Below are positions 7,576-13,787 of a DNA stretch of 17,248 nt, in pieces. How positions within the stretch are numbered: position 1 is the first letter of the stretch; every line of letters starts with the position of its first letter. The stretch is from contig NYXM01000066.1 of NCBI GenBank assembly GCA_002685655.1, positions 1 to 17,248 of the forward strand, read 5' to 3'. The stretch is from Planctomycetaceae bacterium (GTDB lineage Bacteria; Planctomycetota; Planctomycetia; Pirellulales; Pirellulaceae). Made by a program: the position numbers and the translations under genes. A model generated the notes under the pieces. It had not been told where the DNA came from and did no database searches. It saw only the letters and a program-made list of their open reading frames with translations.

Positions 7576-9465
7576 GTGACCAGTGCGTTTCAGAGCGCAC
7601 GCAAGCAGCTTTTGGCGTCGCGTGCACCGGAAGGGCACTGGATTGGCGAACTTTCGAGCTCGGCGCTTTCGACGGCCACAGCGGTTAGCGCCTTAACGCT
7701 CGTTCAGCGCAATCACGTTGATTGTGGAGCCTCCGGTCAGTTGCCTCTGATCGAAGGGGGCGAAGGGGGCGCGCAGATTGGCCAGTTGATTGCTGGTGGT
7801 ATCGCCTGGTTGGCGGAACGGCAGAACGAAGACGGTGGCTGGGGAGACACGGACAAGAGCTATTCCAACATCTCGACCACAATGTTAGCGATTGCTGCCT
7901 TTCGTTTGGCGGGTGAGGCAGACAAGCGATCGGGTTTGATACAACGGGCGGGCGGATTTGTCGAGTCGCAGGGAGGCGTGCCTGGGCTGCGGCGTCGTTA
8001 CGGCAAGGACAAGACGTTTGCCGTTCCGATTCTCGCCAATTGCGCGATGGCTGGCATGGTCCCTTGGCAGCAGGTTTCAGCGTTGCCCTTCGAATTGGCC
8101 TGTTTTCCACAGGCTTTCTATCGCTTCATGCGGTTGCCGGTGGTCAGCTACGCGATTCCCGCATTGGTGGCAATCGGCCAGGCTCGGCACTACCACAAAC
8201 CACCGCTCAATCCGTTCGCGCGGCTTGTACGTGCCGTGGCGGCCAAGAAAAGCCTCCGTGTGCTTGAGACCATTCAACCGGAGAGCGGTGGGTACCTGGA
8301 AGCGATTCCGTTGACAAGCTTCGTGGTGATGAGCCTGGCGTCTATTGGAAAAAGTGACCTACCCGTCGCTCGGCGAGGAGTTGACTTTCTCTTGGCGTCA
8401 GTTCGAACGGATGGCAGTTGGCCCATTGACACGAATCTGGCCACATGGAATACAACGCTGGCAGTCAACGGATTGGCGGGCGGCGGTGAAGACGTCGCAC
8501 GGCTTGAATGCCTCGATTGGCTCCTTTCCTGTCAGCAACTTGAGCGCCATCCATTCACCGGCGCGGCTCCGGGCGGGTGGGGATGGAGCGATCTCAGTGG
8601 TGCGGTGCCGGATGCCGACGACACACCTGGCGCGTTGCTTGCCTTGGCCGCATGGCGGGACGCACCATCATGCCCACCCCAGCACTGTCCAGTTTTGGAG
8701 CAGGCGGCCTGTGACGGCCTTGGCTGGCTGCTCGCATTGCAGAATCGCGATGGCGGCTGGCCGACATTCTGTCGTGGGTGGGGAGCCTTGCCATTTGACC
8801 GATCCGGCTCGGACCTGACGGCCCACGCGCTGCGAGCGATTCATGTTTGGCAACCACTGGGGGAGACGGATTCCGGGCCTTCTCATGTCGGCCCGGCAAG
8901 CCGAGCGTTTGCCCGGGCGATCGACCGCGGATTTCGTTTCTTGACCCAAGAGCAACGCTCAGATGGTAGCTGGGTCCCGTTATGGTTTGGCAACCAGGAC
9001 CACCCTCGCGAGGAAAACCCCATCTACGGTACCGCGAAAGTCTTGATGGCGTATCGTGATTTTGATCGAACCGCATCAAGTGAAGCCCAGCGGGGTTTAG
9101 ACTGGTTGCGAGAATCACAGAACGGCGACGGTGGCTGGGGGGGAGGAGCCTCGATTCCGACGGCACGACCAGGTGCCGCAACAAGCAGTGTCGAAGAGAC
9201 TGCCTTGGCTGTCGAAGCACTGATGATGGACGTGGCTGGCGAATCGACTCAAAAGGCTGTCACAAAAGGACTTCGGTGGCTGGTCGAGGCAGTCGAATCC
9301 GGGGAGTACCTGGAAAACTCGCCGATTGGTTTTTACTTCGCGAAGCTATGGTATCATGAGAGACTCTACCCACTGGTCTTTACGGTTTCTGCGTTGGGTC
9401 GGGCCCTCACCACACCAGACCAATCGTCCCGCCAAAAATCATCGACAGCCCGCCTGACTTGCTAA
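7576..9465 (+). CDS. Squalene-hopene cyclase-like class II terpene cyclase
   Basis: With a GTG start at 7576 the product is 629 residues, close to the ~630 of bacterial squalene-hopene cyclases. The protonating DxDDT motif is present as DADDT (D346-D349 in PDADDTPGALLAL). Several QW-type repeats are seen: AERQNEDGGWGD, LASVRTDGSWPIDTNLATW, LALQNRDGGWPTF, TQEQRSDGSWVPLWF and RESQNGDGGWGGG, followed by the SSVEETALAVEAL segment common in the family. It should fold as two alpha-barrels and bind the membrane monotopically. Family members cyclise squalene, oxidosqualene or linear prenyl chains. A polyprenyl synthase gene follows after 34 bp, while no squalene synthase is present. The frame is open back to a GTG at 7441; I chose 7576 because VTSAFQSARKQLL fits the usual family N-terminus, but GTG 7549 is also possible. 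Confidence 0.87.
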   Translation: MTSAFQSARKQLLASRAPEGHWIGELSSSALSTATAVSALTLVQRNHVDCGASGQLPLIEGGEGGAQIGQLIAGGIAWLAERQNEDGGWGDTDKSYSNISTTMLAIAAFRLAGEADKRSGLIQRAGGFVESQGGVPGLRRRYGKDKTFAVPILANCAMAGMVPWQQVSALPFELACFPQAFYRFMRLPVVSYAIPALVAIGQARHYHKPPLNPFARLVRAVAAKKSLRVLETIQPESGGYLEAIPLTSFVVMSLASIGKSDLPVARRGVDFLLASVRTDGSWPIDTNLATWNTTLAVNGLAGGGEDVARLECLDWLLSCQQLERHPFTGAAPGGWGWSDLSGAVPDADDTPGALLALAAWRDAPSCPPQHCPVLEQAACDGLGWLLALQNRDGGWPTFCRGWGALPFDRSGSDLTAHALRAIHVWQPLGETDSGPSHVGPASRAFARAIDRGFRFLTQEQRSDGSWVPLWFGNQDHPREENPIYGTAKVLMAYRDFDRTASSEAQRGLDWLRESQNGDGGWGGGASIPTARPGAATSSVEETALAVEALMMDVAGESTQKAVTKGLRWLVEAVESGEYLENSPIGFYFAKLWYHERLYPLVFTVSALGRALTTPDQSSRQKSSTARLTC

Positions 9466-9486
9466 TCATCTGCTTGCTTTCGGAAT

Positions 9487-9502
9487 TGAGGATATCACCT
9501 TG
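9487..9502 (+). promoter_or_regulatory. Ribosome site and TTG start of the DUF116 fusion gene
   Basis: GAGGAT lies about 8 nt before a TTG at 9500-9502. No ATG or GTG fits better upstream of the conserved DUF116 region, so a TTG start is likely and may lower expression relative to the cyclase gene. Confidence 0.55.
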
Positions 9503-11356
9503 GCTTCAGCACCAACGTCGCGCCAATTGACCGAAAAGGCGGATTCGGGCCAACCGAAACGCAAATCACGTCGGCGGAAGACATCCCATTTGAAAGAAGT
9601 TCCGCCGACGAAGACACAGCGCGAGGAATTGCGCGGCAAGTGCGCCGCAGTCACAGCTCAACTGGATAAGAGCATTCCGCTTGCGAAGGAAGAGATGGAA
9701 CGCTTCGTCCGCGAGATTCTGGATCACATGGGTCTGCCTGAATCGTATCTTGGCTGGACCATGGTGGTCTTTGCTTCCGAATTCTGGCGCGAACAGGTTG
9801 CCGCGATTCCGCCCGAACGACGGCTCTTCCTACTGCCCCACTGCTTGAAGCACGCCGAAGGGTGTCCCGCTGACTATGACGAATTCGGTTTGGAGTGCAA
9901 AGAGTGCGGTGCCTGCAGCATCGCGGACTTTCGCACCGTCGCGGACGATATGGGCTACAAGGTTTTGGTTGCCGAAGGTTCGCCGATTGTCCTGAAGATC
10001 ATCGTCAGTGGCCATGTCGACGCGATCGTCGGCGTCGCCTGCCTGAATGTCTTGGAAAAAGCGATCGACAAGATATTGCTGGCAGGAATTCCTTGCATGG
10101 CCGTGTCCTTGCTCTCGAGCGACTGTCGCAATACGTCAGTGGATGAAGACTGGGTTAGCGAAATGATCGCCCTGCGTGCGGAGGTCCCGGTTCAGCAGAC
10201 GCAAACCTATGTTCACCTGTTGCGTACGGCCGCCAATATGTTCGATGCTGACGAGCTGGAGCGGTTGGTGCCGCGGGCGCGCGGTGGCCCCCGGCTGGCC
10301 GAAATGAATGGTCAGGGGATTGGTGGTTTGGATCCAATCGCTGGAACCGAGGCCTTGGCGTACGACTTCCTTTCGCTCGGCGGAAAGCACTCGCGCCCCT
10401 TTATTACGCTGGCGGTCTATGACGCGCTGACGGGGGGCAAGGCAACACAGGCCGATGGCCAAGCCGCTGCCGATGCAATTTCGGATGCGGTCCGTCGCGC
10501 CGCGATGTCGATCGAGACATTCCACAAAGCGTCGTTGGTCCATGATGACATTGAAGATGACGACGCCTTCCGCTACGGCGAAGATGCAGTGCACCGCCGC
10601 TATGGCATTCCGACGGCGATCAACGTGGGCGACTACCTGATCGGCCTGGGATATCGTCTGGTTAGCCGTGAGACAAAGACGTTGGGCGCGGACGTGGTCG
10701 CTGACATTCTGGACAATCTGGCGGACGCGCATATCAAGCTCTCCGAAGGCCAAGGTTCCGAACTGCTGTGGCGAGATGCCAAAGACAAACGTCTGAAGCC
10801 GATCGATGCGTTGAAGATCTACGCACTGAAGACTTCGCCCGCGTTTGAAGCCGCGTTGTATGCCGGAGCTCGTTTGGCCGGGTCCGTGGATGAGTATGTA
10901 AAGCCGATTCGCCAATTCTCGCGAAACATGGGAGTCGCCTTTCAAATCCTCAATGATCTGAAAGACTGGCACGGCGATTCGGACAACAAACTTTCAGCAG
11001 GCGGTGACATCTTGGGCGGCCGCCCCACGGTGCTGTTGGCCTTGGCGTTGCAGAACCTGCCCGCCGCCGAACAGGCAGAGTTGATTTCGTTGGTTGATGG
11101 CAAAGTCTCGGCGTCCGAGTTTCAGCTCCGGCGCGTGTATCAACTGTTCGAGCAAGCGGATGTCTTTGAACAGGCACATCGTCTGGTCGACAAGCATCAG
11201 CAACGCGCCGAATCCATCGCCGACGAAGTCCAACCAGCGGATCTGCGTCGGTTGTTCTACTACTTGGTCGACACTGTTCTGGAACGTCCCACCGAGTCCG
11301 CAGAGGTGGTGGACCCGCCAATCGTCCTGACAGATTTGACCCTTGCCAAGGCGTGA
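9500..11356 (+). CDS. DUF116-polyprenyl diphosphate synthase fusion protein
   Basis: A 618-residue two-domain protein. After a basic, disordered leader (~1-45) comes a DUF116-like domain (~60-235) with clustered cysteines C115, C122, C133, C136 and C139, where CxxCxxC suggests an Fe-S or metal site, then a GVACLNVLEKAI stretch. From ~275 it is a trans-isoprenyl diphosphate synthase: LGGKHSRP (substrate-binding GGKxxRP), first Asp-rich motif DDIED (349-353 in LVHDDIEDDD) and second motif NDLKD (485-489), where Asn485 replaces the usual first Asp. Residues before the first motif (Ala at -5, Phe at -8) hint at a product longer than C15, perhaps C20-C25. The enzyme would condense IPP with an allylic diphosphate in the cytosol. 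The start is TTG with GAGG upstream. It follows the cyclase gene by 34 bp, so is probably co-transcribed. The role of DUF116 is unknown. Confidence 0.87.
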   Translation: MASAPTSRQLTEKADSGQPKRKSRRRKTSHLKEVPPTKTQREELRGKCAAVTAQLDKSIPLAKEEMERFVREILDHMGLPESYLGWTMVVFASEFWREQVAAIPPERRLFLLPHCLKHAEGCPADYDEFGLECKECGACSIADFRTVADDMGYKVLVAEGSPIVLKIIVSGHVDAIVGVACLNVLEKAIDKILLAGIPCMAVSLLSSDCRNTSVDEDWVSEMIALRAEVPVQQTQTYVHLLRTAANMFDADELERLVPRARGGPRLAEMNGQGIGGLDPIAGTEALAYDFLSLGGKHSRPFITLAVYDALTGGKATQADGQAAADAISDAVRRAAMSIETFHKASLVHDDIEDDDAFRYGEDAVHRRYGIPTAINVGDYLIGLGYRLVSRETKTLGADVVADILDNLADAHIKLSEGQGSELLWRDAKDKRLKPIDALKIYALKTSPAFEAALYAGARLAGSVDEYVKPIRQFSRNMGVAFQILNDLKDWHGDSDNKLSAGGDILGGRPTVLLALALQNLPAAEQAELISLVDGKVSASEFQLRRVYQLFEQADVFEQAHRLVDKHQQRAESIADEVQPADLRRLFYYLVDTVLERPTESAEVVDPPIVLTDLTLAKA

Positions 11357-11394
11357 TACCCGCTTAGGATCGTTCGAGGAATTACTGTCCGATA

Positions 11395-11445
11395 GTCGCC
11401 TTTCGCTCCGCGAAAGGAACGCGCTTTCGCGGAGCGAAAGACGAC
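11395..11445. repeat. 22-bp inverted repeat, terminator-like hairpin
   Basis: CTTTCGCTCCGCGAAAG (11400-11416) and its exact reverse complement at 11424-11440 are separated by 7 nt. Pairing continues through GTCG/CGAC outside one mismatch (11399 with 11441), giving 11395-11416 with 11424-11445. Each arm is also a smaller palindrome (CTTTCGC/GCGAAAG). It begins about 40 bp after the synthase stop codon and could end that transcript, although no T-run follows. I recall similar CTTTCGCTCCGCGAAAG palindromes dispersed in planctomycete genomes. Confidence 0.75.
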
Positions 11446-11603
11446 AATAAGAGATCGAACACTGCTTACCCCACTTGTTCGCTTTAACAATGCACCAGGG
11501 GTCTGTTTTGGCAGGACGGCACTGGCCTGTCTCGGCGGCCTTCCGGCCGTTGAGTTGCTGGAAATCGTGACACCGGTCTGATCGTTCGATAGAATGTGAG
11601 CAG

Positions 11604-11674
11604 TGTGAGTGGCTTGGTTTTCTTGTTTGGTTTTCTAGCTGGGTTTTCTAGCTGGGTTTTCTGGTCCACTCACA
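11604..11674. repeat. 4 x 13-bp tandem repeat bounded by 9-bp inverted repeats
   Basis: Four consecutive 13-bp units occupy 11614-11626, 11627-11639, 11640-11652 and 11653-11665, with consensus TKGGTTTTCTAGC and the first and last units diverged at their ends. The array is bounded by TGTGAGTGG (11604-11612) and its exact complement CCACTCACA (11666-11674), so the repeats sit in the loop of a possible cruciform or hairpin. Confidence 0.8.
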
Positions 11675-11839
11675 TCATGCCGGCCCACTCGGATCATCCC
11701 GGAGGCCACATTCACCGCACCACAGCTCACTGCACCGTCTATCCATTGGTCGGATTGTCTGCAAACCATGCATGATCTTTCGCAACACGGACTTTGTCGC
11801 CCAGTCACCGAATTTCGCCCTGCCCATTAACGAGATCTC

Positions 11840-13117
11840 ATGAAAGACCAGTACGACTGCATCGTCGTTGGCGGTGGCCCCGCGGGAGGCTGCTCCGCCG
11901 CTCTGATTGCCGAGGCTGGATTTTCGACGTTACTCGTTGAACGCGAAAAAATACCGCGCTTTCATGTCGGTGAATCGTTGATGCCGGAAGCGTACTGGAC
12001 GTTCGAGAGACTGGGCGTGCTCGACAAGATGAGGCAGAGCGATTTCGTCAAGAAAGTCAGTGTTCAATTCGTCAGTTCGACGGGTGCCGAATCGCAGCCG
12101 TTCTTCTTCAGAGAGCACGATCCCCGAGAATCCGCACAAACCTGGCAGGTGACACGTGCCGACTTCGACAAAATGCTCTTTGATAACGCTGCGGAGAAAA
12201 GTGCCGAATGTCACGATCAAACGCATGTGATGGACATCGTGCGTGAGAAGAGACGCGTGGTTGGTGTCACGCTGAGGACGGCCGCTGGCGAGCTTCGCGA
12301 AGTGCGCAGTCAGGTTCTTGTGGATGCCACGGGCCAACAAGCATTCTTGGCCAACCGCCTGGGGCTTCGCATTGATACTCCAGAACCGGGCAAAGTCGCG
12401 ATATGGGGGTACTACCGAGGTGCTCGAAGAGATGCCGGCGAAGATGGTGGTGCCACGATCGTCTTGCACACGCGCGATAAGTTATCCTGGTTCTGGTTCA
12501 TTCCCCTGGCTAACGATGTTACGAGCATCGGTGTGGTTGGTGACCGTGATTACCTGTTCCAGGGGCGAGGTGAACCGTCGGACATTTTCGAAGATGAACT
12601 GGTCAAGTGCCCGGCGCTGGTCGAACGCCTGATGGACGCCGAGTTGACCAGTGAGTTTCGCAGGGCCAAGGAGTTCTCCTATTCGACAAAACAGAACGCG
12701 GGTGACGGCTGGATTATGGTTGGCGATGCCCGGGGGTTCATCGACCCGATCTATTCTTCGGGAGTCTACTTTGCACTCCGCTCAGGCGAACTAGCGGCGG
12801 ACGCTATCGTTACAGGCTTACGCGACGGCGACACGACCGCATCCCAGTTGTCCGGATGGTACGAAGACTTCTCCGCGGGAACGCGGCGGATTCAAAAACT
12901 AGTCGATGCCTACTACAACAACGACTTCAACTTCGGGCAGTTCCTCCGTGATTATCCGCAGCATACCGGAAACCTGACGGACTTGTTGGTCGGCCGGATT
13001 TTCCATGACCGTGCTGGGTGTATGTTCGATGACATGGTAGCAGAACTGGCCAAAGCGACCGTCGCGGCTGCGCAAAAACGCCGAATGGCCGCCAAACGGG
13101 CCAACGCGGAGAATTAG
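11840..13117 (+). CDS. FAD-dependent oxidoreductase, halogenase/geranylgeranyl reductase type
   Basis: A 425-residue single-component flavoprotein. The FAD-binding GxGxxG is GGGPAG (11-16), followed by the VGESLMPEAYW stretch (43-53) and a late GDARGFIDP segment. Both signatures of flavin-dependent halogenases are present: WxWxIP as WFWFIP (217-222) and FxxPxxSxG as FIDPIYSSG (300-308). K71/K72 in FVKKVSVQF could correspond to the halogenase lysine that forms the chloramine. Related proteins without proven halogenation include geranylgeranyl reductases, and automated labels such as tryptophan halogenase are common and unreliable. It is probably cytosolic or membrane-associated. It lies 483 bp after the polyprenyl synthase gene on the same strand, which suggests a prenyl-derived substrate, by inference only. 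The ATG is preceded by a weak ribosome site. Confidence 0.82.
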   Translation: MKDQYDCIVVGGGPAGGCSAALIAEAGFSTLLVEREKIPRFHVGESLMPEAYWTFERLGVLDKMRQSDFVKKVSVQFVSSTGAESQPFFFREHDPRESAQTWQVTRADFDKMLFDNAAEKSAECHDQTHVMDIVREKRRVVGVTLRTAAGELREVRSQVLVDATGQQAFLANRLGLRIDTPEPGKVAIWGYYRGARRDAGEDGGATIVLHTRDKLSWFWFIPLANDVTSIGVVGDRDYLFQGRGEPSDIFEDELVKCPALVERLMDAELTSEFRRAKEFSYSTKQNAGDGWIMVGDARGFIDPIYSSGVYFALRSGELAADAIVTGLRDGDTTASQLSGWYEDFSAGTRRIQKLVDAYYNNDFNFGQFLRDYPQHTGNLTDLLVGRIFHDRAGCMFDDMVAELAKATVAAAQKRRMAAKRANAEN

Positions 13118-13140
13118 CGGGGCTGTGCCTCGGACCGACG

Positions 13141-13191
13141 CGAGCTTTCGCTCGGTTGTGGCGACCCGCTCCCCGACCAACCTGTGGTCGG
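13141..13191. terminator. Candidate bidirectional terminator hairpins
   Basis: The 120-bp gap between convergent stop codons holds CGAGC-TTTC-GCTCG (13141-13154) and CCGACCA-ACCTG-TGGTCGG (13173-13191). Neither is followed by a clear T-run, so the terminator role is inferred from the hairpins and the convergent layout. Confidence 0.4.
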
Positions 13192-13237
13192 TGCCCGTCG
13201 CTGAACAACTTGACTCATTTCATACGCGTTTTGAAAC

Positions 13238-13537
13238 CTACCAAGGTGTCATGTAAACGCCGTTGGTCCGTATTCCCACGTCGCCAGGCGGAACACCGAG
13301 GTCGTTGAAATAGCGCGAATGGAAGGCGCCGATGTACCTCGGATACGCGTCCTCGACGGACTCGTAGCGAGCATACGGCAGGGCGTGAAACAGGCCATGT
13401 CTCGCATTGACGGTGGGTTTTGCCGTCGGTCTGCGGTAGGCCATCCATCTTCGGAAGGGGCCGGCGGCGTGCGTGTCGACGGCCAGCATACCAAATGCAA
13501 CGGTTGTCAGGGTCAGAGCGATTACGGCTCGTTTCAT
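13238..13537 (-). CDS. Small secreted protein of unknown function
   Basis: A 99-residue protein with a clear Sec signal peptide: MKR, a hydrophobic core to about residue 20, and a likely signal peptidase I site after THA (residue 24). The mature part (~75 residues) is rich in Arg, Tyr and Pro. Its C-terminal half (YPRYIGAFHSRYFNDLGVPP and GDVGIRTNGVYMTPW) resembles a motif I recall in other planctomycete small secreted proteins; no function is known to me. There are no cysteines after the signal and no membrane anchor, so it should end up free outside the cytoplasmic membrane. AAGGAG about 8 nt upstream of the ATG is a strong ribosome site and makes this a real gene. It is convergent with the FAD oxidoreductase and divergent from the haem protein, with 250 bp between the two starts. 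Confidence 0.8.
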   Translation of the reverse strand: MKRAVIALTLTTVAFGMLAVDTHAAGPFRRWMAYRRPTAKPTVNARHGLFHALPYARYESVEDAYPRYIGAFHSRYFNDLGVPPGDVGIRTNGVYMTPW

Positions 13538-13545
13538 GGGGAGGC

Positions 13546-13551
13546 TCCTTG
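13546..13551 (-). promoter_or_regulatory. Ribosome binding site of the small secreted protein
   Basis: Read on the minus strand, GCAAGGAGCC precedes the ATG at 13535-13537 at standard spacing. It supports this short gene over the overlapping frames on both strands. Confidence 0.7.
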
Positions 13552-13787
13552 CGGGGGAAACTTTGGGAATTGGGAGTGTCTCAAGCGTAGGTCATGAATA
13601 ACGGGGCGGTCGCTGCTGGGAAAAAAAGTCACCAGAATTTCTCCGGCTCCGAGAGGCCGTAGTGACCTCGCACTGGCAGCCAACTAAGCTAACCATGACA
13701 CCGCGTCGACTGCCAGGCACCAATTGGCGCGGAACGGCCCTCCTCCAATGTCCACTGCTTGGGAGACAACCTGTGCGAGACGATCCC

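Larger units (their letters stand above)
11357..11839. other. 483-bp gene-free gap with several repeat types
   Basis: No credible coding frame on either strand. From left to right it holds a 22-bp imperfect inverted repeat (11395-11445), a small GC hairpin CGGCC-TTCC-GGCCG (11536-11549) and a 4 x 13-bp tandem array bounded by 9-bp inverted repeats (11604-11674). The last ~165 bp (11675-11839) hold no repeat I can see and should contain the promoter of the FAD oxidoreductase gene, though no clear -35/-10 pair was found. The gap size suggests that gene is transcribed separately from the cyclase and synthase genes. Confidence 0.6.

Noticed and set aside
10136..10972. 278-codon minus-strand frame opposite the polyprenyl synthase
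   Set aside because: The plus strand carries conserved DDxxD and GGKxxRP motifs; the antisense frame has none and reflects codon bias.
11614..11665. CRISPR-like array
   Set aside because: Units are only 13 bp and directly adjacent with no spacers, and there are no cas genes.
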